Positions 17,747 through 27,217 of a DNA stretch of 64,000 bases are shown piece by piece; the first letter of the stretch is position 1; every line of letters starts with the position of its first letter. The notes under the pieces are model-generated. The model worked only from the letters and a program-made list of their open reading frames with translations. It was not told where the DNA came from and ran no database searches. The DNA lies in assembly GCF_029109325.1 (NCBI RefSeq), contig NZ_JAQKQJ010000010.1, positions 744,001 through 808,000 of the forward strand, in the 5' to 3' direction. The stretch is from Nodosilinea sp. PGN35. GTDB taxonomy: Bacteria > Cyanobacteriota > Cyanobacteriia > Phormidesmidales > Phormidesmidaceae. Made by a program: the position numbers and the translations under genes.

Positions 17747-18541
17747 TTAGGCAAGAGCGGCTTTGAGGCTTTTGCAAAACTCGGCAATGGTGTGCAGGGC
17801 GGTCTCGGGAGGTTCAGCGGCCAGCCGTTTGACAAAGGCGCTGCCCACAATCACGCCGTCGGCCCCCCAGGCCTTAAGCTGCCGGGCCTGGTCGGGGTCA
17901 GCGACGCCAAAACCCACCCCCACGGGTTTGTCGGTGGACTGCTTTAGACTGGCAATTAGATCCTTGACACGGCTTTGCAGCTCGCTGCGAACCCCCGTCA
18001 CCCCGGTGACGCTGACCAGGTACACAAACCCCTGGGCCTGGGCGGCGATCGCCGCAATGCGATCGGGTGGCGAGGTCGGAGCCACCAGCAGGGTGACATC
18101 GATATGGGCCGCCGCCGCCGCCGCCAGCAGGGCATCCACTTCTTCGAGGGGCAGGTCGGGCACCACCAGGCCCGCCACCCCCGCCGCCGCCAGGTCGGCC
18201 ATAAACGGCTCGAGGCCCCGGTTGAGAATGGGGTTGTAGTAGGTAAACAAAATCAGCGGGGCGTGCAGCGGCGGCTGAAGCGCGTTGACCATACCCAGAA
18301 CGGCGTCGAGGGTGACCCCCTGGCCCAGGGCACGGGTGGCCGCCGCCTGAATTACTGGCCCATCGGCCAGGGGGTCGGAGTAGGGCACCCCCAGCTCAAT
18401 GAAGTCGGCTCCGTTGTCATCGAGCGCCCGCAGGGCGGCGGCGGTGGTCGCCAGGTTAGGATCGCCAGCGGTGATGAAGGGAATTAGGGCGCATTCGCCC
18501 CGCGCTTGCAGGTCACGGAAGCGATCGAAAACAAGGGCCAT
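17747..18541 (-). CDS. trpA: Tryptophan synthase alpha chain
   Basis: Cleaves indole-3-glycerol phosphate to indole and glyceraldehyde 3-phosphate, passing indole to TrpB; last step of tryptophan synthesis. The 264-residue TIM barrel shows the catalytic Glu in [16 protein letters not shown] with the following Asp, the [11 protein letters not shown] loop and phosphate-binding GFGV and [12 protein letters not shown]. The frame is open from 18634, but ATG 18541 ([11 protein letters not shown]) is the family N terminus. It is the last gene of a minus-strand run ndhL-DUF3007-trpA, an order recalled as recurring in cyanobacteria. Confidence 0.96.
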   Translation of the reverse strand: MALVFDRFRDLQARGECALIPFITAGDPNLATTAAALRALDDNGADFIELGVPYSDPLADGPVIQAAATRALGQGVTLDAVLGMVNALQPPLHAPLILFTYYNPILNRGLEPFMADLAAAGVAGLVVPDLPLEEVDALLAAAAAAHIDVTLLVAPTSPPDRIAAIAAQAQGFVYLVSVTGVTGVRSELQSRVKDLIASLKQSTDKPVGVGFGVADPDQARQLKAWGADGVIVGSAFVKRLAAEPPETALHTIAEFCKSLKAALA

Positions 18542-18839
18542 AGGGGTACCGAAGACGTAGGCTAGAGAAGTTGGGTGACCAGAGAGATGGGGCCACAGCA
18601 GGGGCCAAAGGGCTGGGGCAAACATTTCACCCAATAGAGCACTCTAGGGCAAGAGGGTCGCGGCGTCTATGGTGTAGCCCGGTTCTGGGTTTGGGGCTGC
18701 GTCTTCCCTAGGGGTGGGCACTGCCCATCCTGCGGTAGCTACAGTCGCCGCATAGAGCGGGATCTGCGCTGGCATATTTCTTGAGAGGTCGGGCTGGGGC
18801 GGGGCATCGGTTCTGAGCAGCTGGGGTGCCGATCGCGGC
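18542..18839. repeat. Intergenic region with GTGGGCA-TGCCCA repeat
   Basis: These 298 bases between DUF3007 and trpA hold no convincing gene. At 18709-18760 lies GGGGTGGGCACTGCCCATCC followed by TGCGGTAGCTACAGTCGCCG. The same two-part motif recurs at 56791-56839, and the first half recurs at 42234, 57101, 60217, 60323 and 60938. It is a dispersed short repeat with an inverted core. Confidence 0.65.
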
Positions 18840-19145
18840 CTAGTCGCCGGTCTGCTCACCGAGTTTGTCTTCGAGGGCGGCCAGTTGCTCGGGGGTAAGC
18901 TCGTCGAGGCGGCGCTGTAGCACCGCCGATTCGTAGTCTTCCATCTGCTGGTTGAGGGTCATATTGCGGGTGACTACCCGCAGCAGGTAGCTGGCCAACC
19001 AGGCCACTACGCCCCCCACCATCACCGCCTGACTCCAAATGCCTGCGTCAATGCCGTCTAGGCCCAGCAGTCGAAAGGCCAGGAACAGACCGCCACCGGC
19101 CAAAAAGATGCCGATGCCAATGGCAATTACGTCGATGCGTCGCAT
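18840..19145 (-). CDS. DUF3007 family membrane protein
   Basis: A 101-residue protein with two predicted membrane helices (about 5-27 and 38-58) and a charged, probably coiled C-terminal tail (NQQMEDYESAVLQRRLDELTP). It matches my memory of the DUF3007 family of cyanobacteria, whose function is unknown. It starts six bases after the ndhL stop on the same strand, so the two are very likely co-transcribed and DUF3007 may act with the NDH-1 complex in the thylakoid membrane; that link is inferred from position only. Confidence 0.8.
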   Translation of the reverse strand: MRRIDVIAIGIGIFLAGGGLFLAFRLLGLDGIDAGIWSQAVMVGGVVAWLASYLLRVVTRNMTLNQQMEDYESAVLQRRLDELTPEQLAALEDKLGEQTGD

Positions 19146-19151
19146 GGCTCC

Positions 19152-19394
19152 CTAAGCCTTGAGATCGCGGGGGCGGGGTCGAAAATTGAGGAAGGGGCTA
19201 AACAGCAGCATGCCGGGGAAAAAGACAAACACGAGCCCGTACAGCAGGGTGCGCTCAACCGAGCCCGCTACGTACCAGCGGTGCTGCACGTAAAAGAGCA
19301 GTGCCAGGGGTACCACTAGCAGGTAGACCCCGGCGATGGCGGCGTAGGCCCCCGCTGCCAGTAAAAAATCCGTTGATAGCGCTGGCATTGTCAT
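19152..19394 (-). CDS. ndhL: NAD(P)H-quinone oxidoreductase subunit L
   Basis: Small oxygenic-photosynthesis-specific subunit of the thylakoid NDH-1 complex, needed for cyclic electron flow, respiration and inorganic carbon uptake (also called IctA). The 80-residue protein has two hydrophobic helices (about 10-33 and 48-66) and the typical [22 protein letters not shown] loop region with [12 protein letters not shown] at the C terminus. An alternative ATG two codons in is possible. It heads the ndhL-DUF3007-trpA run. Confidence 0.93.
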   Translation of the reverse strand: MTMPALSTDFLLAAGAYAAIAGVYLLVVPLALLFYVQHRWYVAGSVERTLLYGLVFVFFPGMLLFSPFLNFRPRPRDLKA

Positions 19395-19565
19395 GGTGAT
19401 TGTCCCCTAACCCGGCGGTGTGCAGGATGGCTCTAGATGAGGATGAGCCGGTACCCCATCTCTGCCAAAATCATAGTGCGTTTAGGCCCATTGTAAAGGG
19501 TTAAGGGCAAGGTTGACGGCGGCGAGGGGGCCGTGCGACCGGTTGTTTGCTCTCCCCACCGCCGC

Positions 19566-20042
19566 CTAGGGCGGCGTGATGACCAACGCTCGATCGCCCG
19601 TAGTCACTACCCCGTCTTGGAGCACCCGCGCGTACAGCCGACTGCTGCCAGGGTGGTGCTTTTGACTAATGCGGCTGAAGCGGCGATCGCTAAAGCAGCC
19701 CATGACCGTGCGGCAGGGGGCGGCGTAGTCGGTGATTTCAACCCGCACCTGGTCGCCCAGCTGAAGCTGGTGGCCCGGCCCCAGGCTGGGCCAGTCCAGT
19801 CCGGCCAGGGTGAGGTTTTCGCCCGCGCTGCCGGGGGCAATGGGGTGCCCCTGCCGCTGAAGCTCGGCAATCAGGTCGAAGGACCACAGGCAGAGGGCGC
19901 GATCGGGGCCGCCGTGAAATTTGAGATGGCGCTGGCGATCGCCCTCCAGCCCCGCCCCGGTGACCTGGGCGCTGACTACCGGCAGCTTGGGCACCCCACC
20001 GGGCGAAACGTTGATCTGAGCGACTTGACCGATGGAGGCCAT
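19566..20042 (-). CDS. MOSC domain-containing protein
   Basis: A 158-residue stand-alone MOSC domain, the beta-strand-rich module also found at the C terminus of molybdenum cofactor sulfurase and in YiiM-type proteins that bind or transfer sulfur/molybdenum cofactor. Visible motifs are INVSPGGVPKLPV, GLEGDRQRHLKFHGGPDRAL, GSAGENLTLAG and the conserved Cys in APCRTVMG. The frame is open 19 codons upstream, but ATG 20042 (MASIGQVAQINV) is the natural start. The substrate is unknown. It is transcribed toward ndhL with a 171-base gap, so a separate promoter for ndhL is likely. Confidence 0.88.
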   Translation of the reverse strand: MASIGQVAQINVSPGGVPKLPVVSAQVTGAGLEGDRQRHLKFHGGPDRALCLWSFDLIAELQRQGHPIAPGSAGENLTLAGLDWPSLGPGHQLQLGDQVRVEITDYAAPCRTVMGCFSDRRFSRISQKHHPGSSRLYARVLQDGVVTTGDRALVITPP

Positions 20043-20544
20043 GGGTTTAGAGCCTAGGGGTAGAGAGCAGAGGGGCGATCGCAGCCCTGGAAAGAACACC
20101 TACTGAAAGCACGCCCCCGGCAATTGCGATCAGCACAGCCATTGTCCCACGCAGTCGAAGGATGCTTGCCTGACGCCAGACCCGGCGGTTCGGCCCGCCG
20201 CAGGATCGGCAGCGTCGGGCTGATTCTTACCAGTTCCATATAACCTCTGTGGTAGGTTCTAGCTCGATTTACCCGGAGCCCAAGTTTTCTGCCCGAGCCC
20301 TGAGAGGCAAGTCTCTTGTCCGTGCCGCCCATCCGCATCCATTTAAAAATCTTTACAAGAAGTTTGTGGTATTCACGGATGGCCTTGGTATGATTTGCCG
20401 AGTTTGGCAGCGAAGCTAAGTCTTTCGACTGTTGACAGAGTTGGCCTCGGGTCTTCCTGGGTCTGTTAGGAGTGATCCAGAGTACAGCTCTGGCGCTGTT
20501 CAGGGTGATGCCAGTGGTGTGAAGAGTGGTCTCAGAGGGGTGGT
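20043..20544. promoter_or_regulatory. Divergent region upstream of the envelope-protein cluster
   Basis: About 500 bases separate the MOSC gene (minus) from the DUF11 gene (plus). No convincing gene is present; a long minus-strand frame here has a composition unlike protein. A locally AT-rich stretch at 20338-20400 contains TTGTGG (20364) and TATGAT (20389-20394), a weak promoter candidate with a wide spacer for the plus-strand cluster. If used, it gives a leader of about 150 bases. GGCGGTTCGGCCCGCC at about 20182 could form a hairpin. Confidence 0.35.
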
Positions 20545-21492
20545 GTGGGACGAATTGAGCGACGACTATACCGGGGGCTGCTGTTCCTGCTGGCCCTGGT
20601 CTTAAGCTATTGCCTGAGCCACGCCGGGCCGCCATCGACGGTGGCGCAGGCTCAAAACCAGATTTTCGTAAACCAGGCCTCGGCTCAGTTCGTCGGGCCA
20701 GCGGGGCCGGCGACCACCGTCTCCAACCAGACCCAGGTGGGCACCCCGGGGGGGCCACCACCGCCGCAGCTGCCGCTGCTACAGATCACAAAAACCGCCG
20801 ATCGGGCTGCGGCTGAACCCGGCGACGTGGCGATCTACCGGCTGCTGGTGACGAACCTTTCCACTCAGCCCGCGACGCCGCTAACCATTACCGACCAGCT
20901 GCCGCGCGGCCTGCTCTACGTGCCTGATTCGGTACAGACCACCCCTCAGCAGCCGACCCAGGTGGTGACCACTGACAGCACCCTGACTCTGACCTTTGCC
21001 TCCCTAGGCCCCAACGAGTCGGTCTCGGTGGCCTACGGGGTGCTGATGACCCCCGATGCCGTGCGCGGCGACGGACGCAACATCGCCCAGGCTTCGGCTC
21101 CCGGCTTTACCCCGGTCAGTGCCGTCTACCAGATGACGATTCGCCCCGGCATTGTGGCCGACTGCGGCACCATTCTGGGCCGGGTGTTTGTGGATCGAAA
21201 CTTTGACGGCCAGCAGCAGGCCGGAGAGCCCGGTGTGCCCAACGCGGTCATCTTTATGGACGATGGCAACCGGGTGCTGACCGACCCCGACGGGTTGTTC
21301 TCGCTGGCCAATGTGCTGCCGGGCTACCGGGTTGGCACGCTGGATCTCTACAGCCTGCCGGGCTATACTCTGGCCCCCAACCTCTACCGCATTGAAGAGA
21401 ACAGCGTCTCTCGCTTTGTGCGGTTGTCGCCCGGTGGCCTGGGCCGAATGAACTTTGCCGTTACACCAACCTTTGGGGAGGAGCAGTCATGA
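20545..21492 (+). CDS. Exported DUF11 / SdrB-like surface protein
   Basis: A 315-residue exported protein. The N terminus has positive charges and a hydrophobic stretch (LYRGLLFLLALVLSYCLSHA). A DUF11-type beta-sandwich follows (about 75-195: LLQITKTADRAAAEPGDVAIY, then DQLPRGLLYVPDS). The C-terminal part resembles an SdrD B-like or carboxypeptidase-regulatory domain (about 210-290: GRVFVDRNFDGQQQAGEPGV, then DPDGLFSLANVLPG). These are adhesive or stalk modules of surface proteins. It uses GTG 20545 after AGAGGGG. Its stop overlaps the next start as ATGA, indicating translational coupling. It is the first of four envelope genes; the specific role is unknown. Confidence 0.7.
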   Translation: MGRIERRLYRGLLFLLALVLSYCLSHAGPPSTVAQAQNQIFVNQASAQFVGPAGPATTVSNQTQVGTPGGPPPPQLPLLQITKTADRAAAEPGDVAIYRLLVTNLSTQPATPLTITDQLPRGLLYVPDSVQTTPQQPTQVVTTDSTLTLTFASLGPNESVSVAYGVLMTPDAVRGDGRNIAQASAPGFTPVSAVYQMTIRPGIVADCGTILGRVFVDRNFDGQQQAGEPGVPNAVIFMDDGNRVLTDPDGLFSLANVLPGYRVGTLDLYSLPGYTLAPNLYRIEENSVSRFVRLSPGGLGRMNFAVTPTFGEEQS

Positions 21493-24400
21493 TGCCTCTG
21501 TCTTCTCGTTCGCTGGGGTTGGGCCTGTTAACGACCCTGGCCGGGGCTTTTGGGATAGTGCTGCCCGTCCAGGCTGCCCCCGACAGTTTAGGTACAGCGG
21601 CAGATCTGGAGATCCCAGAGGCCGCAGTGGAGTCGGTGACAGAATCCACCCCCACCGCAGTCAGCCCGGTGGAATCTACGGAATCCCTAGAACTGCACCT
21701 GTTCCAGCGGCAGCCGTTGGCCCCCGAGGTGGCGGTGCCAGCGACCGCTCAGCCCTGGGAGGACTCGACGACGGCGATCGCCGCCGCCACCGTCCTGCCC
21801 TCAGGCGATCTCCCTGCACCTGACACCAATGCTCTGCCCGGTCAGGGCGGGGTGCCCCTGGCCAACCGCAGCGAAAACGCTGAGCTGTTTGAGTTTAGGT
21901 TTGGCGGCGACCAGCTGCCCCTCGACCCGCCTCCCACCCAGCCCCTGCGGCCCGTGGTGCCCCAGCCTGAGGTGGCGGCCTACACCATCACCCTCGCGCC
22001 CGAGCGCGATGTGCAGATTCCGGCCAACGGGCGATCGGCGCTGACCCTGGTGGGGGCCATTACCACCGCCGAGGGCCAGCCTTTAGACGGCAATGTGGTG
22101 GTGACCTTGACCAGCACCGCCGGGGAGTTTATCGGGGCCGACTACGACGGCGATCGCAGTGGGTTTCAGGTGCTGGCCCGGCAGGGGCTGTTTGAGGCCC
22201 GGCTGCGATCGGCGATCGATGCCCAGACCGTCACCGTGCGGGCCGCCGTCGATCCCCGCGCCCTGCGCGAGGTTGATCCAGCGCTGCGCGAGGGTTACCC
22301 TGCCCTAGAGGCCACTACCCTGGTGAATTTCACCACCGATCTGCGCCCCACCATCATTTCTGGCGTGGTCGATTTTCGCATCGGTCGGGGCGGCACCAAC
22401 CTGTTGGGCAGCTTCAGAGACTTTCTCAACCCCGACTCCCTCAACCAGGATGTGGAAGTCAGCTTTACCACCGGGCTGTTTGCTACGGGGGCCCTGGGCG
22501 ACTGGCTCTTTACCGGAGCCTACAACAACACCCGCGGCCTCAACGATCGCTGCGACGGCAACAGCCTTTACCGCGACGTGCAGGCCTGCGACCAGACCTA
22601 CCCGGTCTACGGCGACAGCTCCACCACCGACTTTCTCACCGAGTCCATCGACAGCCTGTACCTGCGCTTTCAGCGCGACTCCCTAGTGCCCGACGCCGAC
22701 CCCGACTACTTTATGTGGGGCGACTACGGCACCCAGGAGTTTGCCGGGCCGTCGCAGCAGTTCACCGCCACCGTGCGCGAGCTGCACGGATTTAAGGGCA
22801 ACTACACCTTTGGCAACGGCCTCCAGCTGACCGCCCTGTACGGCGACAACGTGCGGCCCTTTCAGCGCGACACCATTGCCCCCGACGGCACCAGCGGCTA
22901 CTACTTTCTGTCGCGGCGACTGGTGCTGCGGGGCAGTGAGAATGTATTCATCGAGGCCGAGGAGTTTAACCGCCCCGGCACCGTGCTCGAGCGCACCCCG
23001 CTCTATCGCGGCGTCGATTACGACATCGACTACGATCGCGGCACCCTGCTGTTTCGCCAGCCGGTGCGCTCCGTAGACCTCAACCCCCTGGGCACCACCC
23101 TGGTGAAGCGCATCGTCGTCACCTACCAGGTGGACGACGCCTCGGTGCGGGGCAGCCTCTACGCCGGCCGCTTGCAGTACCGCCCCGACGGCGACAGCGG
23201 CGGCGTGGTGGGGGCCACCCTGCTGACCGAAAATCAGGGAGCCCAGGACTTCACCCTCTACGGGTTCGACTTCCTCTGGCCCCTGGGCGAGCTGGGCCGG
23301 GTAACCGGTGAATTTGCCCGCTCGTCCTTTAACGCCGGGGGCACCAACAACCAGGGCAACGCCTACCGCATCGAGCTCAGCGGCACCCCCTTTGAGGGGG
23401 TCACCGGCCAGGCCTACTACCGCTCCACCGACAGCGGCTTTAACAACACTGCCACCAGCAGCTTTAGCCCCGGCCAAACCCGCTGGGGTGCCCAGCTCCA
23501 GGCCCAGGTGGGGGCCCAAACCCAGCTGCGCGCCCTGGTGGATCAAGAGCGCAACGTGGGCAATGCCGTAGCCGTGCAGACCACCGCTGCCGGGCTGCTT
23601 CAGCCTGGCTTTAACCCGGTGCTGGGGGGCGTGGTTGACAACACCCTCACCGAGCTGCGGGCCGGGGTGGTGCAGCAGCTCGGCAGCGCCACCCTGGGGG
23701 TTGACTTCGTCAATCGCTCCCGCGAAGACCGGCTGACCAATTTTTCCACCGACGCCAACCAGCTGGTGTCGCGGCTCAACCTGCCCCTGACCGCCACCCT
23801 CAGCGCCCTGGCCCAGAGCGAGATCAACCTGGGGGATGCCGACCCCCTCTACCCGACCCGCAATACTGTGGGCATCGAGTGGGCGGTGCAGCCCGGTGTC
23901 AGCCTGCGGCTGGCCCAGCAGTTTTTGTCGGGGGTGCAGGGGCCCAGCTCCATCACCAGCCTCGACACCCTGGTCGATTACCAGCTCGACGACAACACCA
24001 CCCTGACCAACCGCTACTCGCTGCTGGGGGGCTACAACGGCATTACGGGCCAGGGGGCGATCGGCCTCAACCACCGCCTGGTGCTGGCACCCGGATTGCG
24101 GGCCACCTTTGGCTTTGAGCGCATCTTTGGGGACGCCTTTAACCTCACCGGGTTAGGCCAGCAGTTTGCCCAGCCCTTTGCGGTGGGTCAGGGGGCCTCG
24201 GGCCTCGGACTCCAGGCCGCCACCGTGTACTCGGTGGGGCTGGAGTACACCGACAACCCCGACTGGCAGGCCAGCGGTCGCATTGAGTACCGCGACTCGC
24301 CAGGCTCAAACAACCTGGTGCTGGGAGCAGCGGCGGCGGGCAGAATTACCGACTCCCTCACCGGCCTGGCCCGCTTTGACCTGGGCAACTTTGCCAACCA

Positions 24401-25073
24401 GACCATTACCGACCAGCTGGGCAACTCCAGCACCCTGCGCCTGGGGCTGGCCTACCGCAACCCGGTGAGCGACCAGTTTAACGGCCTGCTGAGCTACGAG
24501 TTTCGCAATAACCCCAGCAGCACCCCCAACAGCATCTTGCAGGGGGTGAGTTCTGATGCCCAAGACCACACCCTGGCGCTGGAGGGCATCTACGCCCCCA
24601 ACTACCAGTGGGAGTTTTACGGCAAGTACGGCCTGCGCTACAGCACCGCCAACCTGGCCCAGGACATTGGCTTCTCCAACAGCATTCACCTGGCCCAGCT
24701 GCGGGCCACCTATCGCTTTGCCTACCGCTGGGATGTGGGGGCTGAGGTGCGCTGGGTGGGCCAGCCAGTGGTGGGCTACAACGAAACCGGCTTCGCCCTG
24801 GAGGCGGGCTACTACCTGACCCCCGACGTGCGGCTGGGGCTGGGCTACAGCTTTGGCGGCGCTACCGACGGCTCCTTTGTGGGCGGCGGCAGCTACCGAT
24901 CGGCCAGCGGCCCCTACTTTGGCATTACCGCCAAGGTCAACCAGCTGTTTAACCGCTTTGGGGTGCAGCCAGTGTCGCCCCCCCAGCAGCAAGACTCTTA
25001 CGTGGATGAGGCGGCCCTGATCGACAGGCCCGAGGCCGATGCAACGGGCACTGCCCCAGGAGGTGAGGAATGA
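21489..25073 (+). CDS. Large exported outer-membrane beta-barrel protein with Ig-like N-terminal domain
   Basis: A 1194-residue exported protein with a signal peptide at about 1-30 ending VLPVQAA. Residues about 155-260 resemble a Big-1/invasin-type Ig domain (LTLVGAITTAEGQPLDGNVV). From about 270 onward there are many alternating aromatic/polar strands typical of a large outer-membrane barrel (GRVTGEFARSSF, LGLAYRNPVSDQFNG, LRATYRFAYRWDVGAEVRW). A plug-like stretch LYRGVDYDIDYDRGTLLF precedes the barrel. No TonB box or OMF motif was recognised. It overlaps both neighbours by ATGA junctions, so the three products are probably made in fixed ratio and may form one complex. Function is unknown; secretion or surface display is a guess. 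Confidence 0.65.
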   Translation: MMPLSSRSLGLGLLTTLAGAFGIVLPVQAAPDSLGTAADLEIPEAAVESVTESTPTAVSPVESTESLELHLFQRQPLAPEVAVPATAQPWEDSTTAIAAATVLPSGDLPAPDTNALPGQGGVPLANRSENAELFEFRFGGDQLPLDPPPTQPLRPVVPQPEVAAYTITLAPERDVQIPANGRSALTLVGAITTAEGQPLDGNVVVTLTSTAGEFIGADYDGDRSGFQVLARQGLFEARLRSAIDAQTVTVRAAVDPRALREVDPALREGYPALEATTLVNFTTDLRPTIISGVVDFRIGRGGTNLLGSFRDFLNPDSLNQDVEVSFTTGLFATGALGDWLFTGAYNNTRGLNDRCDGNSLYRDVQACDQTYPVYGDSSTTDFLTESIDSLYLRFQRDSLVPDADPDYFMWGDYGTQEFAGPSQQFTATVRELHGFKGNYTFGNGLQLTALYGDNVRPFQRDTIAPDGTSGYYFLSRRLVLRGSENVFIEAEEFNRPGTVLERTPLYRGVDYDIDYDRGTLLFRQPVRSVDLNPLGTTLVKRIVVTYQVDDASVRGSLYAGRLQYRPDGDSGGVVGATLLTENQGAQDFTLYGFDFLWPLGELGRVTGEFARSSFNAGGTNNQGNAYRIELSGTPFEGVTGQAYYRSTDSGFNNTATSSFSPGQTRWGAQLQAQVGAQTQLRALVDQERNVGNAVAVQTTAAGLLQPGFNPVLGGVVDNTLTELRAGVVQQLGSATLGVDFVNRSREDRLTNFSTDANQLVSRLNLPLTATLSALAQSEINLGDADPLYPTRNTVGIEWAVQPGVSLRLAQQFLSGVQGPSSITSLDTLVDYQLDDNTTLTNRYSLLGGYNGITGQGAIGLNHRLVLAPGLRATFGFERIFGDAFNLTGLGQQFAQPFAVGQGASGLGLQAATVYSVGLEYTDNPDWQASGRIEYRDSPGSNNLVLGAAAAGRITDSLTGLARFDLGNFANQTITDQLGNSSTLRLGLAYRNPVSDQFNGLLSYEFRNNPSSTPNSILQGVSSDAQDHTLALEGIYAPNYQWEFYGKYGLRYSTANLAQDIGFSNSIHLAQLRATYRFAYRWDVGAEVRWVGQPVVGYNETGFALEAGYYLTPDVRLGLGYSFGGATDGSFVGGGSYRSASGPYFGITAKVNQLFNRFGVQPVSPPQQQDSYVDEAALIDRPEADATGTAPGGEE

Positions 25074-27148
25074 ATCAGCGGTGGTGGATAGGATACGGTG
25101 CCGTCGCCCTGACCGTGCCGGGATTGGCTCTGGCGGTGGCTCCAGTGGCGGGGCAATCGACCCTGGCCACCTACAGCCTGCGAGTGACCAGTGCCGAGGA
25201 TGGGCCGGTGCAGCCCGACGCAGGGCTGACCCTGCGGGAGGCGATCGAGCTGGCCAACGGCACCCTCACCCCCGAGCAGCTGAGCGAGGCCGAGCGGGCC
25301 TTTGTGCAGCCCCTACCGGCGGGACAGGGGTCGCGGATTGGCTTTGACCTACCGGCGGGGCAGACCACCATTGCCCTGGTCGATCTACTGCCTGAAATTG
25401 TCGCGCCAGAGCTAGTCATCGACGGCACTACCCAGGCGGGCTATGACGGGTCGGCCACCTACGACCCCAGGTTTCCGGCTGCGCCAGCGGTGAGTTTGAC
25501 CGTGGCGGCGGGCAGCGAGGTGGCTCGCGGCCTCACCATTGCCGCCGACGGGGTGACGGTGCGGGGGCTGAGTTTGTATGGGTTTAGAACGAGCGATCGC
25601 GCCACCCAGACCACGCCGCCCTCCGATATTTTTGTCAGCGCCCTGGCTCCCCCGGTAGACTCTAGCCCCCTCAGTCCGGTGCTGGCGCTATTTCGCCTGG
25701 AGGATTCCGATGCCGCACCGCGCGGGGTGGTGATTGAGCAAAACTGGCTGGGGTTACCCCCCGACGGCGAGTTTCCGACGGTGCCCTCGGCCTTTGGGGT
25801 AACGGTGTTCAACGCCCTAGAGACGACCATTCGCAACAACCGCATTCAAAACCACGACGGCAGCGCCATCATCACGGGCTTTCGGGCCGACGGCTTGCAG
25901 GTGAGCGAGAACGCGATTATCGGCAACGGTCTGGCCGGCATGCCCGACGCCCTGCGCCTGGAGGGCACCATTGCCGCCAGCGCCATCACCGACAACCTGA
26001 TCTGCGCCAACGACGGCAGCGGTATTTATCTGTACAAGCCGGAAGGGGCCACCCAGATCACAGGCAACGCCATTCAGTACAACGGACGGCGATTTGAGCG
26101 GGCGGCGGTGTACCTGATGGGCAGCGACCACCAGCTCACCGACAACTTTATCGGCTACCAGCCGGGGCCGGGGGTGGCGGTGACCGCCTACCCCGAGAGC
26201 CACCGCAACCAGATTCGCGGCAACCGCTACGCCGAGCTAGACGGTCTGGCCATTGACCTCAACACCCAGGGCAACACCGGGGTAGAAGACTTTCAGAAGG
26301 GGGATGGGCCGAACCCGCCGCGCAACTCCCACCACCGCCGCCGCGAAACCGGCAACGCCGCCATCAACGCTCCTCAGTTTGACGCCTATAGCTTTGCCAG
26401 CGGCGCGGCAGAGGTTACCCTCACGGGTACCGCCGACCCCGGCAGCGAGGTTGACCTGTACCGGGTGGCCGAGGACGGCTTTCCCTACAGTCCGCTGAGC
26501 GAGCCCCTGGGCACCGTATCCGTTAGCCCCGAGGGCACCTTTAGCGCTACTCTGGCCCTGCCGCCCGGTACAAGGGTGAGCGCGATCGCTACCGACCCCG
26601 AGTGGGGCACCTCGGAGCCTGCCGCCGTCGCCGCCGTGCTGGCCACCGATGGCACCCTGCCTGAGCTGCCCACCCCCCCAGCGGAGCTGCCCAACTGCGA
26701 TCCGCCCGCGCCGCCGCCAGAACCCGTGGAGCCGCCGCCTCCCCTGGAGCCCCTGCGACTGGAGATTCCGCGCAACATTCACTTTGCCCTCGATCGCTCC
26801 AACATCAGCCCCGAGAGTGCCGGGGTGCTCGACCAGATCGCCGCCGCCCTGCTGGAGTACCCCTTCCTGACGGTGGAGCTGCACGGCCACACCGACCCCC
26901 GCGCCAGCGCCGCCTACAACCTGGCGCTGAGCGAGCGGCGCGCCCTGGCCGCCCGCGACTACCTGATTCGCCGTGGGGTGCCCCTGGAGCGCATGCGGAT
27001 TGTGCCCTTTGGCCTCACCCAGCGCCGCAGCCAGGGCAATACCCGGCTAGATTACGCGCGCGATCGCCGCGTCGAGTTTATCTTTACCGACGTGCGCGGC
27101 CTCGACATCATTTTCCAAGATCAAGAGGTTGACCTCCAGCTCGAGTAG
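25070..27148 (+). CDS. Exported beta-helix protein with C-terminal OmpA domain
   Basis: A 692-residue exported protein with a signal peptide ending near PVAGQS. The first part has the LTLREAIELANG motif found at the start of right-handed beta-helix surface proteins, followed by repeated NxI/NxxIxxN turns (RNNRIQNHDG, VSENAIIGNG, ITGNAIQYNG) at about 150-400. An Ig-like module follows at about 440-520, then a Pro-rich linker and an OmpA-family peptidoglycan-binding domain at about 570-690 (HGHTDPRASAAYNLALSERR). It could anchor a surface structure to the cell wall while the neighbour forms an outer-membrane barrel. Start ATG 25070 overlaps the barrel gene's stop. Confidence 0.75.
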   Translation: MNQRWWIGYGAVALTVPGLALAVAPVAGQSTLATYSLRVTSAEDGPVQPDAGLTLREAIELANGTLTPEQLSEAERAFVQPLPAGQGSRIGFDLPAGQTTIALVDLLPEIVAPELVIDGTTQAGYDGSATYDPRFPAAPAVSLTVAAGSEVARGLTIAADGVTVRGLSLYGFRTSDRATQTTPPSDIFVSALAPPVDSSPLSPVLALFRLEDSDAAPRGVVIEQNWLGLPPDGEFPTVPSAFGVTVFNALETTIRNNRIQNHDGSAIITGFRADGLQVSENAIIGNGLAGMPDALRLEGTIAASAITDNLICANDGSGIYLYKPEGATQITGNAIQYNGRRFERAAVYLMGSDHQLTDNFIGYQPGPGVAVTAYPESHRNQIRGNRYAELDGLAIDLNTQGNTGVEDFQKGDGPNPPRNSHHRRRETGNAAINAPQFDAYSFASGAAEVTLTGTADPGSEVDLYRVAEDGFPYSPLSEPLGTVSVSPEGTFSATLALPPGTRVSAIATDPEWGTSEPAAVAAVLATDGTLPELPTPPAELPNCDPPAPPPEPVEPPPPLEPLRLEIPRNIHFALDRSNISPESAGVLDQIAAALLEYPFLTVELHGHTDPRASAAYNLALSERRALAARDYLIRRGVPLERMRIVPFGLTQRRSQGNTRLDYARDRRVEFIFTDVRGLDIIFQDQEVDLQLE

Positions 27149-27217
27149 GCTGAGGCTACCCCAGCCCGCTCTCTACCCTTCCCTAACGCTCACTGAGTCA
27201 GTCTATCGATACCCGCC

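Noticed and set aside
20054..20761. 235-codon minus-strand frame upstream of the envelope cluster
   Set aside because: It overlaps the MOSC start side and the first envelope gene, has low-complexity Pro/Arg text and no ribosome binding site. The region is better read as intergenic.
22683..24074. 463-codon minus-strand open frame within the beta-barrel gene
   Set aside because: It is antisense to a continuous exported-protein frame; Gly/Val/His/Ala-rich text with no motif.
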